DNA of 10,479 nt from Bacteroidales bacterium (GCA_029938185.1 JAOZVK010000166.1:1-10479); one strand, 5' to 3'. Positions 1 through 6,883 are shown, counted from the stretch's first letter. The notes: generated by a model from the sequence alone, not told the origin. Made by a program: numbers and translations.

Positions 1-52
1 ATCAAAGTATTGTACCATTGTATCATTGAATAATTGTACCATTTAAAGTATA
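1..52 (-). repeat. R2 octamer tandem repeat, copy 1 (four units)
   Basis: Read on the minus strand, this is four consecutive 8-base units of the form TWCAATKA (plus-strand units at 9-16, 17-24, 25-32 and 33-40, each starting ATTG). Related flanks follow on both sides. Positions 1-43 match the reverse complement of 10122-10164 with about four mismatches, and positions 1-19 plus 44-52 match 2343-2370 exactly. It lies just downstream of the lptF/G-like stop codon, in the same orientation relative to that gene as the copy behind mtnA. It may extend past the left window edge. Confidence 0.8.
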
Positions 53-72
53 ATTATAAATTGTGATTTGCC

Positions 73-2022
73 TTATACCTTATTTGTTAATATAAGCTTT
101 ATACTTTCAGAACTTACTTTTATGAGATTCAACTTATTTTTTAGAACTTTTATTTTATAATACGAACGAAAAAATACAATAAGACCAATTGGAAACAAAA
201 ATATACTAAATAATAATAAATTTGCGATATACTTTAAATTAGTAATTTTATATTTATTAGCATTTAATACAGGAAACTCCTTTATTCTACTCTCTATAGT
301 TTTATGAAAGCTAAAATTTACAACTAAATTTTGAAATACTTTATCATATAATTTATTGTACTCTATAAAATCATCATTGTTTTTATTAAAATGCCATTTT
401 ATAAAACTCAAACCTTTTAGTGAACTATTAACCTTGTTACTTAATTGAACACTTTTGCTTATAAGTTCATCTAATGATAAATTTATTTCATCATTATTAA
501 TTTTTGGCAAATGCTTTACTGAATAATGATCAATACCACGATTATTAATTTCCAGCACTTTAAAAGGTTTTTTTAGAAATTCTATATATGATGATATATT
601 TAGCAGTGTCGAGTCAGTTGCAGCTTTATAAGAAATAAATACTCCTATAGGCAAAATTATAAGAGAGCCCATCCACATACCTTCATAAGATAAGAGTACA
701 CCTTCTTTTACAAATTTTTCGCCCATTATAGAGATTATATAATAGAATATAAAAAATAAGATTGATATTAAAAATGGCATACCGAAACCACCTTTTCTAA
801 TAATTGCTCCTAATGGTGCTCCAATAAAAAAGAACACTAAACAAGCAAATGCTAAAGTGAATTTTCTGTGCCACTCAACATAATGTTTCATTATCCATTT
901 TGTTCTTGAATATATATCTTCGTTTGTGGTTGATATTGTATTTTTTGTACCTTTTGCATATTCTTTAGCTATATTAATAATCTTTTTTTTAGTTGCTATA
1001 TTTTGTGCCATAAACATACTATCAAGGTCTAATTTATACTCAATTTCAAAATACGGTCTAAATCTTTTTATTGAGTCACTAACTTTTAATAGACTATCCA
1101 CTGATTTATTTACTTTAATTTCCGATTTTAGATAGTTATATCTAATCAAGTTTTTTCTAAAATCGTTTATTCTTGAGACCTTTATTATTTGTAATGAATC
1201 TATTGTTTTGTCAAGCATTTCAAGATTAAGGGTTTGGTAATTATGTTTAAAAAGATTATGATCGGTTCTTTTTAAGCCAAAACCTTCAAGTTTAAAAAAG
1301 ATACTTTCTTTTTCAAATTTGTCTTTTCTAAAAGTATGGTCAATAGTAAGTCTGTTTTTACTGGATATTTCTTGATAATTATATCCGCTATATAGTGTAA
1401 CAATCATATAATTTTTATCGTCTGTAATTTCAATAGTTCCCGAGTCGGCAACGGTTACACTTATATTTCCAAGATTTTCTCTATGATCGTAAATCATAAA
1501 GTTATACATCATTGCTTGTCCTTTTACTTTTTTTCCTATTTTTATGCTATATCCCTCAATATCTTTATTAAAAACACCTTGCTTTAAATTTAATTCTGGT
1601 CTTTGGTGTGTAACATCCCATAGTATTGATTGAAACTTGAGTTGCATATATGGCAATGCTTTTGTCGAAAAAATAAAAGCACCAATACTTATTAAAATAA
1701 TTAGAAAAACTAAAGGAAACATTATTCTCTGCAATGATATTCCAGAAGATTTCATTGCCAATAGCTCATAATTTTCACCCAAATCGCCAAATGTCATTAT
1801 TGAAGATAGCAGAATTGCCAAAGGAAGTGCCATTGGAACTAAATGAGCTGATGCATAAAACATCAGTTCTGCTACAACTGAAATATCAAGTCCTTTTCCA
1901 ACAAAATCTTCTACATATCTCCATAAAAATTGCATTAATAATATGAATAAAGATATAAGAAAAGTCACAAGGAACGGACCTATGTAGGATCTTAAAACTA
2001 AAACGTGTATTTTTTTTATCAT
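73..2022 (-). CDS. LptF/LptG family permease (YjgP/YjgQ family)
   Basis: Inner-membrane permease subunit of the lipopolysaccharide export machine. With the LptB ATPase, the LptF/LptG pair extracts LPS from the inner membrane and passes it to the periplasmic bridge. At 649 aa it has the family layout: three N-terminal membrane helices (about 13-34, 50-77, 99-119), a periplasmic region (about 125-380) holding the jellyroll, and three more helices (about 386-406, 414-434, 446-466). The conserved segment around residues 66-97 (ALPLAILLSS, then GDLGENYELLAMKSSGIS) and GAPLGAIIRKGG near 401-412 are clear. A tail of about 180 residues follows, with one further predicted helix (about 597-619); long versions of this kind are, from memory, usual in Bacteroidota. 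Whether it is the F or the G paralogue cannot be decided from this window, so no symbol is given. It sits 542 bp downstream of the START-like gene on the same strand, a neighbour pairing I associate with Bacteroidales. The ATG fits the first helix. Confidence 0.93.
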   Translation of the reverse strand: MIKKIHVLVLRSYIGPFLVTFLISLFILLMQFLWRYVEDFVGKGLDISVVAELMFYASAHLVPMALPLAILLSSIMTFGDLGENYELLAMKSSGISLQRIMFPLVFLIILISIGAFIFSTKALPYMQLKFQSILWDVTHQRPELNLKQGVFNKDIEGYSIKIGKKVKGQAMMYNFMIYDHRENLGNISVTVADSGTIEITDDKNYMIVTLYSGYNYQEISSKNRLTIDHTFRKDKFEKESIFFKLEGFGLKRTDHNLFKHNYQTLNLEMLDKTIDSLQIIKVSRINDFRKNLIRYNYLKSEIKVNKSVDSLLKVSDSIKRFRPYFEIEYKLDLDSMFMAQNIATKKKIINIAKEYAKGTKNTISTTNEDIYSRTKWIMKHYVEWHRKFTLAFACLVFFFIGAPLGAIIRKGGFGMPFLISILFFIFYYIISIMGEKFVKEGVLLSYEGMWMGSLIILPIGVFISYKAATDSTLLNISSYIEFLKKPFKVLEINNRGIDHYSVKHLPKINNDEINLSLDELISKSVQLSNKVNSSLKGLSFIKWHFNKNNDDFIEYNKLYDKVFQNLVVNFSFHKTIESRIKEFPVLNANKYKITNLKYIANLLLFSIFLFPIGLIVFFRSYYKIKVLKNKLNLIKVSSESIKLILTNKV

Positions 2023-2036
2023 TGCATTAAAAATTT

Positions 2037-2069
2037 TGCTCTTTGAGCCTTTTTACATTGCTTACGCAT
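2037..2069 (+). repeat. R1 repeat, head only
   Basis: A 13-base hairpin at 2037-2049 (TGCTCTTTGAGCC, stem GCTC/GAGC, loop TTT), then ten bases, then GCTTACGCAT at 2060-2069. The spacing equals that of the head of the full R1 copies at 4874 and 8862. Only the head is present; another, full copy starts 12 bases further on. It lies 15 bases upstream of the lptF/G-like start codon, in inverted orientation to that gene. A T-run follows the stem on the plus strand, so it could also act as a weak terminator in that direction. Confidence 0.75.
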
Positions 2070-2080
2070 AAATATTTTTA

Positions 2081-2184
2081 AGGTCTTCGACCTAATTTAA
2101 TGCTGCTTATGTGTTTTTATAAATTGCTATAATGTAGCCAATTGTACAAAAACAAATGCCGAAAAACTTTTGTAAGACTACTTA
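2081..2184 (+). repeat. R1 repeat, full copy 1 (subtype A)
   Basis: It starts with the hairpin AGGTCTTCGACCT (2081-2093) and ends near the tail motif CTTTTGTAAGACTACTTA. Its middle matches the inverted copy at 7639-7741 (subtype A), not the two subtype B copies. The middle can fold into a long imperfect hairpin: GTTTTT (2113-2118) with AAAAAC (2148-2153) outside, and AATTGCTA (2122-2129) with TAGCCAATT (2135-2143, one bulged base) inside. This is the most diverged full copy: one extra base after the head, and GCTTATGTGT in place of GCTTACGCAT. Confidence 0.8.
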
Positions 2185-2198
2185 CAACTTCTGTTATG

Positions 2199-2206
2199 CA
2201 AATATA
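2199..2206 (-). promoter_or_regulatory. Candidate -7 promoter element of the lptF/G-like gene
   Basis: On the minus strand this reads TATATTTG, a perfect match to the Bacteroidota -7 motif TAnnTTTG. No good TTTG is present 19-21 bases further upstream, only T- and A-runs. If used, transcription would begin near 2192 and give a leader of about 170 bases. Both R1 elements at 2037-2184 would then be transcribed in antisense orientation ahead of the start codon. Confidence 0.45.
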
Positions 2207-2342
2207 AGATGCAAAAGTAATTTTTTTTTAAAATTTATAAAAAAAACAGGCTCTTAATGTTTATTAAATATATTTATAATTATTTAATGATATACTATAA
2301 ACGATTATAATTTTAACATAAACAAACTGTTATCAATTATTA

Positions 2343-2370
2343 ATCAAAGTATTGTACCATTTAAAGTATA
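2343..2370 (-). repeat. R2 repeat, short copy (one unit)
   Basis: These 28 bases equal positions 1-19 joined to 44-52 of this window without a mismatch. The copy is therefore R2 with exactly 24 bases, three 8-base units, missing. It is downstream of the START-like gene and has the same orientation relative to that gene as the other R2 copies have to theirs. Confidence 0.8.
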
Positions 2371-2478
2371 CAATAATTTGATTAATCAATGTATAACAAT
2401 TTATCAAAAAAAATATTTGACATATTTCATAAATTTAGTGGATAAACTTTACACTTTTAAGCACAACAATACTCAGCA

Positions 2479-2520
2479 AAACTCTTAGGTTAGTAACTAT
2501 ATAACTTAACCACAGAGTTT
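2479..2520 (-). repeat. Imperfect inverted repeat with CACAGAG motif, possible terminator
   Basis: AAACTCT and GGTTA (2479-2485, 2488-2492) are complementary to TAACC and AGAGTTT (2507-2511, 2514-2520), separated by two unpaired bases on each side and a 14-base loop. CACAGAG occurs twice with a period of ten bases (2511-2517 and 2521-2527). The position, about 45 bases past the stop codon of the minus-strand START-like gene and followed on that strand by a short T-run, allows a weak terminator. CACAGAG-containing intergenic repeats of this wording are, from general knowledge, common in many bacterial genomes. Confidence 0.45.
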
Positions 2521-2564
2521 CACAGAGCAATATAAAAAAAAACAAAACTTATGTATGAATATAT

Positions 2565-2945
2565 TTATAAGCCTAAAGCTCTTCTTAAATCATCTATTTG
2601 GTTTCCCCATAAACTAGTACTGTCATCAATATCATCTGAATCAGCAAAATCAGTAACAATTAGTGCTACATCTCCAGTTATATCGTCTTTTGAAATTTTA
2701 ATTTCAAAATACTCATCTTCACCTTCGTCTAACCACCTTAACCTTACATGGTCATTTGTTTTTTTTGAAATAAGTTCTGCCGATTGTTCCGAACCATCCC
2801 AATAAAAAGTAAATATCTTACCCCTTGAATTAACATTATCAGCAAACCATTCTGATAAGCCACCAGGTGTACTAATTCTATTATAAAGTAACTTTGGTGA
2901 TGTATTTAATGAAAATTCTAATATTATTTTTTCTTTTTTAGACAT
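2565..2945 (-). CDS. START-like domain protein (SRPBCC fold, Bacteroidota family)
   Basis: Small cytosolic protein of 126 aa with the layout of a helix-grip (SRPBCC/AHSA1-like) domain. A first strand (about 6-13) is followed by a short helix and the segment STPGGLSEWFADNV (25-38), which resembles the 'T..gl..Wfa' signature of AHSA1-type proteins. Strands rich in alternating aromatic and charged residues follow (43-100), then a final amphipathic helix (about 111-125) ending RRALGL. No signal peptide or membrane segment is seen. Members of the superfamily bind hydrophobic ligands in a cavity, but no ligand or function can be named for this family. It lies upstream of the LptF/LptG-like gene on the same strand, too far away (542 bp, with its own hairpin and a second promoter candidate between) to assume one transcript. 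The ATG is preceded by a good promoter candidate with a leader of about 15 bases. Confidence 0.88.
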   Translation of the reverse strand: MSKKEKIILEFSLNTSPKLLYNRISTPGGLSEWFADNVNSRGKIFTFYWDGSEQSAELISKKTNDHVRLRWLDEGEDEYFEIKISKDDITGDVALIVTDFADSDDIDDSTSLWGNQIDDLRRALGL

Positions 2946-2967
2946 AATTTTTTTAATTATTTGATAG

Positions 2968-2999
2968 CCAATATAAATATAAAAAAAATAATTACAAAA
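2968..2999 (-). promoter_or_regulatory. Promoter candidate of the START-like gene
   Basis: Read on the minus strand: TTTTG (2999-2995), a 19-base spacer, then TATATTGG (2975-2968), which differs at one base from the Bacteroidota -7 motif TAnnTTTG. The predicted start of transcription is about 15 bases ahead of the ATG. Element match, spacing and position all agree. Confidence 0.5.
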
Positions 3000-3187
3000 T
3001 ATTATTGCTTATTTTATTACTAAAAATGCATATTTATATTTTTTAATGCTTTTTTTTTTATAAAATTATATTTAATTACAAGTTGAAATATAATTACATA
3101 ACACACTGTATAACAACAAGATAATATACGTATAAATAATAATACTGATAATTAATTATATTATTTAGTAAAATAAATTAATAAATA

Positions 3188-3219
3188 TTTGGTAGTTAAA
3201 AAAAATAAAATTAAATTTG
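3188..3219 (+). promoter_or_regulatory. Promoter of the ankyrin gene (Bacteroidota -33/-7 type)
   Basis: TTTG at 3188-3191, a 20-base spacer, and TAAATTTG at 3212-3219 match the known Bacteroidota promoter TTTG-N19-21-TAnnTTTG in both elements and spacing. Transcription would start near 3226 and give a leader of about 125 bases that contains the hairpin at 3306-3323. Confidence 0.6.
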
Positions 3220-3305
3220 TATAGTATAAATGTCATATAGTATGTTGATATTACATATATATACAATATAATAGAATTTACACAAAATCGGATTACATAA
3301 TAAAA

Positions 3306-3323
3306 TAGACAACCGATTGTCTA
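3306..3323 (+). promoter_or_regulatory. Leader hairpin or operator-like inverted repeat before the ankyrin gene
   Basis: TAGACAA (3306-3312) and TTGTCTA (3317-3323) form a perfect 7-bp inverted repeat around the four bases CCGA, 27 bases before the ATG. Upstream, AATCGG (3286-3291) is complementary to CCGATT (3313-3318), which overlaps the loop and right arm. Two mutually exclusive pairings are therefore possible in the leader. It could be an RNA hairpin or a protein-binding palindrome. An SD-like AGAGG (3343-3347) ends only three bases before the start codon. Confidence 0.4.
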
Positions 3324-3350
3324 ATAGTAATAACAAAAGAAAAGAGGTAT

Positions 3351-4874
3351 ATGAAAAATTTCAGAGATATAAAAAAAGTATTATGTTATTTTGTTTTTGT
3401 TTTATTACTTACAAATAATACAATAGCTCAAAATAATATTGATTTGATGCTTTTGAAAGCTGTAAAAAGTAATAATTTTAACGAAACAAAGAAACTAATT
3501 CATTTGGGAGCAAATATAAACTTATCAGATAAAAATAATGCAAACTTATTAATGTGGGCAGTCTATAAATCTGATTTTAAAGTTGTAAATTATTTGTTAG
3601 AAAATGGAGCTAAATATAAAAAAAATGGAATAATTTGGTTAAACAATAACAAAACTGAATATTATAATAATATTCTAATTATCGCAGTAGTTGAGGGAAA
3701 GCTAAAAATATTGGAATTACTAATAAATAAACTTGATATTTCAATTGATAGAAACAAAATACCTGTTTTGCATTATGCAAGTTTTAATTCAAAAATAAAA
3801 ATTATAAGATTTTTATTAAAAAAGAATATTAACATAAATGCAAAATATACAGATGATAAAGCAACTCCTTTAATTTATGCATTACTAAACAAAAGTCTTA
3901 TTGCAGCAAAAATCCTTATTAATAATGGAGCAGATGTTAATATAAAAAATTCATATGGATGGTCGCCAATATATATAGCAACAAGAAATTTAAATTTAGA
4001 TATAATAAAACTTTTATTAGAAAAAAAAGTTGATGTTAATGCACAAACACAAAACGGAGGAACTCCTCTTATTTTGGCTGTTAAAAAGAATAATACTGAA
4101 ATTGCAAAAATATTGCTAATGTTTGGTGCCGAAATTCAGATAAAAGATAAATACAATAAATCGGCAATTGACTACGCTACAAATATGAATAATAAAGTCA
4201 TGTTAAATATTCTAAATAATTTCAGTCCAAGTTTGAGCGATATGCTTGACTTAGGCTTTGATGATTTTGTAATACAACAAATTAAAGAAAATGATTTGAT
4301 TACTGAACAAATTGATTTGAATGGACAAAGTTTGCTTCACAAAGCAGTAATTCATAAAAATTATAACTTGGCAAGCATATTAATTTCAAAAAATTTCGAT
4401 ATTAATATAGAGGATAAAAATGGCTTTTCTCCTTTTTGGTATGCTATTACATCTAAAAATAAAAAACTTATTGAACTTTTTAAGGAGAAGAGAAAAAAAA
4501 TATTAAGTCAAAAAAGTAAAGCAGAGGTTGATAATAATAAAAAGAGACGTAAAAGGTTTAGGTCTAAAAATATAAGTAATTCAAAAAAATGTTTTAATAA
4601 TAAAATTACAAAAAACAAAAATTCAAATACCAAAAACACACATTCATTTTTGTTTAAATATTTTTTTATAAACTATAATAAACCATTATATTATATTCGA
4701 GATAAAAGAGCAAACAGTATTTTATTAGAATTTTATAAAAAATCACATGCCAGACATGTTAGAATTTATAGGTATTTTCCTTATTTATATGAAAATAAAT
4801 ATTACTTTAAAAGAATGGTAAATATTTACAACAAAAAAATAAATATTATTTTAAAGTTAAAATCAAGAGCTTAA
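3351..4874 (+). CDS. Secreted ankyrin-repeat protein with basic C-terminal tail
   Basis: A 507-aa protein with a Sec signal peptide: basic start, hydrophobic core (about 10-20), likely cleavage after TIA at residue 26. About nine or ten ankyrin repeats follow between residues 30 and 385. The clearest are near 170-200 (TPLIYALLNK, then NNGADVNIKN), 203-233 and 236-266 (GGTPLILAVKKNNTEIAKIL). A divergent stretch lies near 290-320, then two more repeats. From about 378 on the protein changes character: the last 130 residues are rich in Lys, Arg, Asn and Tyr, with a polybasic run KKRRKRFRSK near 397-406, and show no repeat. Ankyrin repeats mediate protein contacts; the partner is unknown. A promoter at 3188-3219 and a terminator at 5081-5110 make it a probable single-gene unit. 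Its stop codon abuts an R1 repeat. Codon use stays AT-rich throughout, and I see no frameshift at the change of composition. The start is set by the signal peptide. Confidence 0.88.
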   Translation: MKNFRDIKKVLCYFVFVLLLTNNTIAQNNIDLMLLKAVKSNNFNETKKLIHLGANINLSDKNNANLLMWAVYKSDFKVVNYLLENGAKYKKNGIIWLNNNKTEYYNNILIIAVVEGKLKILELLINKLDISIDRNKIPVLHYASFNSKIKIIRFLLKKNININAKYTDDKATPLIYALLNKSLIAAKILINNGADVNIKNSYGWSPIYIATRNLNLDIIKLLLEKKVDVNAQTQNGGTPLILAVKKNNTEIAKILLMFGAEIQIKDKYNKSAIDYATNMNNKVMLNILNNFSPSLSDMLDLGFDDFVIQQIKENDLITEQIDLNGQSLLHKAVIHKNYNLASILISKNFDINIEDKNGFSPFWYAITSKNKKLIELFKEKRKKILSQKSKAEVDNNKKRRKRFRSKNISNSKKCFNNKITKNKNSNTKNTHSFLFKYFFINYNKPLYYIRDKRANSILLEFYKKSHARHVRIYRYFPYLYENKYYFKRMVNIYNKKINIILKLKSRA

Positions 4875-4976
4875 ATTCTTTGACCTATTTAATGTGGCTT
4901 ACGCATTCTATTAATACCTTAATAATATGCAATTTAACAAAATTTAAATGTTGGAAAACTTTTGTTAGAGTACTTA
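4874..4976 (+). repeat. R1 repeat, full copy 2 (subtype B)
   Basis: From 4882 to 4976 this matches 8870-8964 at 93 of 95 positions with no gaps, although the copies are almost 4 kb apart. The head 13-mer (4874-4886, AATTCTTTGACCT) is the one full copy whose hairpin is broken, with two mismatched pairs in its left arm. GCTTACGCAT is intact at 4897-4906. The first base is the last base of the ankyrin stop codon. Confidence 0.85.
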
Positions 4977-5080
4977 CTGTTATATTGCGAATGCACAACC
5001 TTAGGTGTGGTAGCATAGGTTTCCAATTTTATGTATTATAAAATTTAAATTTATGCTAAGAAAAAAAAATATAATTTTTT

Positions 5081-5110
5081 AGAGTCATTTATCAATGGCT
5101 CTTTTTTTTT
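5081..5110 (+). terminator. Intrinsic terminator downstream of the ankyrin gene
   Basis: AGAGTCATT (5081-5089) pairs with AATGGCTCT (5094-5102) over nine pairs, one of them G-U, with loop TATC, followed at once by eight or more T. This is a textbook Rho-independent terminator on the plus strand. It probably ends transcripts from the ankyrin gene 206 bases upstream. The stop codon of the opposing minus-strand gene (5092-5094) lies inside the loop and right arm. Confidence 0.8.
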
Positions 5111-5406
5111 ACATTTTTTTTTATTAACATAAATAAACCAATAGCAAAACAAATGTGACCAACAAAGCTTATAAATTTTAATATCAATCCGCCGATTTGA
5201 TTGTAGTCAAAGAAATTATACTCAAACAATAATGGTAATAATGAATAAAATATCATTATTAGTATACTTATAGCAGAACCAATAGTCATTAACAAACCAT
5301 CAATTGATTCATTGTTTACAAGATAGTAGACAACAGCACCTAAAACAATTAATTCTGGTATAAAATAAATTATTTTACCTATAATTTCTATTATTATGCT
5401 TATCAT
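5092..5406 (-). CDS. Small three-helix membrane protein, unknown function
   Basis: A 104-aa hydrophobic protein with three predicted membrane helices (about 5-30, 36-60, 71-95) and a short lysine-rich end (KKNVKKKSH) that would face the cytoplasm. I recognise no family and see no catalytic motif. The lysine-rich end is encoded by the T-run of the plus-strand terminator opposite, so the final residues may be shaped by that overlap. It lies 126 bp downstream of the VOC gene on the same strand and may be read through from it; no clear promoter of its own was found. A degenerate R1-like head (5431-5443) is 24 bases before its start. The regular alternation of helices and charged turns supports a real gene, but conservation in related genomes is not known to me. 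Confidence 0.62.
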   Translation of the reverse strand: MISIIIEIIGKIIYFIPELIVLGAVVYYLVNNESIDGLLMTIGSAISILIMIFYSLLPLLFEYNFFDYNQIGGLILKFISFVGHICFAIGLFMLIKKNVKKKSH

Positions 5407-5430
5407 TTTTTTACAATTAGTGAAGGTTTA

Positions 5431-5443
5431 AGGTTTTTGACCT
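5431..5443 (+). repeat. Possible degenerate R1 head
   Basis: AGGTTTTTGACCT has the 13-base R1 head pattern with a TTT loop and one T-G wobble pair in the stem. The ten following bases are not clearly related, and the GCTTACGCAT block is reduced to TTTAGCTTAA at 5454-5463. It could be a decayed copy or a chance hairpin. Confidence 0.35.
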
Positions 5444-5532
5444 TATTTTGTACTTTAGCTTAAGATTTTGACAACAAACATTAGACAATTTATTTTTTTA
5501 AACTAAAGAGTTAAACAGAACAGACAAAAACC

Positions 5533-6597
5533 TTACTTTGAAGAAACTCTATTTATAATCAATGATTTTAGCATCCAGTTTGGTAATGGTTTTTTAGGGT
5601 CTCTTTTTTTAAGATCTATGTACCAACCCACTTTTTTTATGATAGGTATTTTGTGTGTTTCAACTAATTCAATCAATGTTCCATCAGGGTCTTCAATATA
5701 TGCAAAATGTCCTGCTGCTTCGCCCATATCAAAACTATTGCTACTATCAACAGTAAACGGGTGCCCAATTTGTTCACAATACTTCCTAAACTCATCCATA
5801 CCTGATATATCAAAACATAAATGAATAAAACCTAAATCTCCCCAAAGTCTATTTTCAAATATTTTTTTCGATTTTTTTGTTCCTGTTTTTTGGATTAATT
5901 CAATCTGACTTGGTCCAAGCAGTTTACTAAATGCTCCACTTCGTTCCTTACTATGGGTGAGTAATACTCTACGAACTTTTTCTTTGTCAGTTTGAAGTCT
6001 ATAAAAATCGTCAAAAACATCAGTTTTATCAAACAATACTTTATCGTATCCCAGAACGTTTTTATAAAATTCCATAGATTTTTCCATATCAGAAACACCT
6101 ATTATAACACCTTCAATTCCACCTGTTAAAAATTCTGTACTTTTAAACCAATAGTTGCCTTTTACAATTTGAAAAAGATTACCATACGGGTCTTTTACAA
6201 AAAAAGAATTATCTCCATTCGGGTCTACTACTAATCCTCCTACTATATCTGCATCATTAGCTTTTAGGTTAAGATATGTAGCTGTAACATCTTTACTTTT
6301 AATCTTTACAGCATATATTCCTAAATCACCTGGTTGAATATCAAATTGTGGAGCTTCTGGTATTCTACTCACATATTGCCATATTTCGAAACCACCACCA
6401 CTTTGTATATTTAATGCTAATACTGCATGTCGTTCCTGAGGTTTATTATCAGTATATGGGAGCATCAGTTCGGCTGTACCTGCATCATCGAACATAGGAA
6501 TATCCATTCCAAAATTTTTTCGATACCACTTCCATGCTTCATATACATTTGGTATTCCTATACCTACTTGTTGAATTCCACTTATAATTCTTTCCAT
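5533..6597 (-). CDS. Protein with two VOC (glyoxalase/dioxygenase-fold) domains
   Basis: A cytosolic protein of 354 aa built from two vicinal-oxygen-chelate domains, about 4-150 and 158-316, each of two beta-alpha-beta-beta-beta modules. The module starts are QQVGIGIPN (9), LGIYAVKI (92), IEGVIIGVSD (161) and GFIHLCFD (257). The module ends are FEIWQY (70), YGNLFQIV (138), SQIELIQ (230) and DGTLIELVE (305). The usual metal ligands, His or Gln in a start strand and Glu in an end strand, are only partly kept. By my alignment the first domain has Q10, E71, Y95 and Q143, and the second has G163, E233, H259 and E310. The second domain is thus the better candidate for a metal site, and the first may be non-catalytic. 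Substrate cannot be told; the fold serves glyoxalases, extradiol dioxygenases and resistance proteins. A tail of about 38 basic residues follows (317-354). The start strand begins directly after the ATG, so the start is sound. Confidence 0.88.
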   Translation of the reverse strand: MERIISGIQQVGIGIPNVYEAWKWYRKNFGMDIPMFDDAGTAELMLPYTDNKPQERHAVLALNIQSGGGFEIWQYVSRIPEAPQFDIQPGDLGIYAVKIKSKDVTATYLNLKANDADIVGGLVVDPNGDNSFFVKDPYGNLFQIVKGNYWFKSTEFLTGGIEGVIIGVSDMEKSMEFYKNVLGYDKVLFDKTDVFDDFYRLQTDKEKVRRVLLTHSKERSGAFSKLLGPSQIELIQKTGTKKSKKIFENRLWGDLGFIHLCFDISGMDEFRKYCEQIGHPFTVDSSNSFDMGEAAGHFAYIEDPDGTLIELVETHKIPIIKKVGWYIDLKKRDPKKPLPNWMLKSLIINRVSSK

Positions 6598-6747
6598 AAT
6601 ATATTATATAAATTTCGTGATTTTTTTACATTTTTGAGGTCAATGCCCCACTAAGTATTGACTGTTTATGATTTATAATTAATTGTATTTCATTAATTAA
6701 TAATGATATAAAATATAAAAAATATTTATAAAATTACTTTTTTGAAA

Positions 6748-6755
6748 CAAAATTA
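6748..6755 (-). promoter_or_regulatory. Weak -7 promoter candidate of the VOC gene
   Basis: TAATTTTG on the minus strand matches TAnnTTTG, with a TTG 22 bases upstream. It would leave a leader of about 140 bases before the VOC start, so a nearer promoter remains possible. Confidence 0.3.
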
Positions 6756-6875
6756 CTAAAAATCATTTTTTATATTTCAAGCAAAGGTATTAAGATAAGT
6801 TTATATATTAAAAAATAAATTTATAGAATTTAATTTAATTTAATTTAAACTTAACAATTTTTTAAAATATATAAT

Positions 6876-6883
6876 TATATTTG
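6876..6883 (+). promoter_or_regulatory. -7 promoter element of the HD gene
   Basis: TATATTTG is a perfect match to the Bacteroidota -7 motif and lies 33 bases before the HD gene ATG, giving a leader of about 25 bases. The expected TTTG about 20 bases upstream is not evident. Confidence 0.5.

Larger units (their letters stand above)
2186..2564. other. Intergenic spacer between the START-like gene and the lptF/G-like gene
   Basis: No credible coding frame is seen. The stretch holds the candidate lptF/G promoter (2199-2206, minus strand), a long T-run near 2220-2229, AT-rich low-complexity sequence to about 2340, the short R2 copy (2343-2370) and an imperfect inverted repeat with the CACAGAG motif (2479-2527). 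Nothing recognisable was seen in the remaining bases. Confidence 0.6.
2946..3350. other. Divergent intergenic region, AT-rich
   Basis: The spacer between the START-like gene and the ankyrin gene has no credible coding frame. Promoter candidates are found near both ends (2968-2999 minus, 3188-3219 plus), and a perfect 7-bp hairpin lies shortly before the ankyrin start (3306-3323). The middle, about 3000-3180, is low-complexity A/T sequence in which I recognise nothing. Confidence 0.6.

Noticed and set aside
926..1946. Open frames of about 70 codons on the plus strand inside the lptF/G-like gene
   Set aside because: They lie wholly within a well-supported gene on the other strand and show no family features.
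2037..2184. CRISPR array made of the R1 repeats
   Set aside because: Copies are kilobases apart and in both orientations, with no regular spacers and no cas gene.
2551..2805. Plus-strand frame of 84 codons opposite the START-like gene
   Set aside because: Serine-rich shadow translation; the minus-strand frame has the START-like signature and a promoter.
4480..4874. Frameshift as the cause of the basic tail of the ankyrin protein
   Set aside because: The frame remains open for 130 codons in A/T-rich DNA, composition is consistent with the local codon use, and no repeat continues in another frame that I could see.
4978..5060. Small structured RNA between the R1 copy and the terminator (ACCTTAGGT palindrome, TGC/GCA arms)
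   Set aside because: Pairing is imperfect and short, with no promoter in front; a long 3' UTR of the ankyrin gene explains it as well.
5618..6654. Short frames on both strands within or across the VOC gene
   Set aside because: They are overlap frames of a strongly supported coding region and have no start context of their own.
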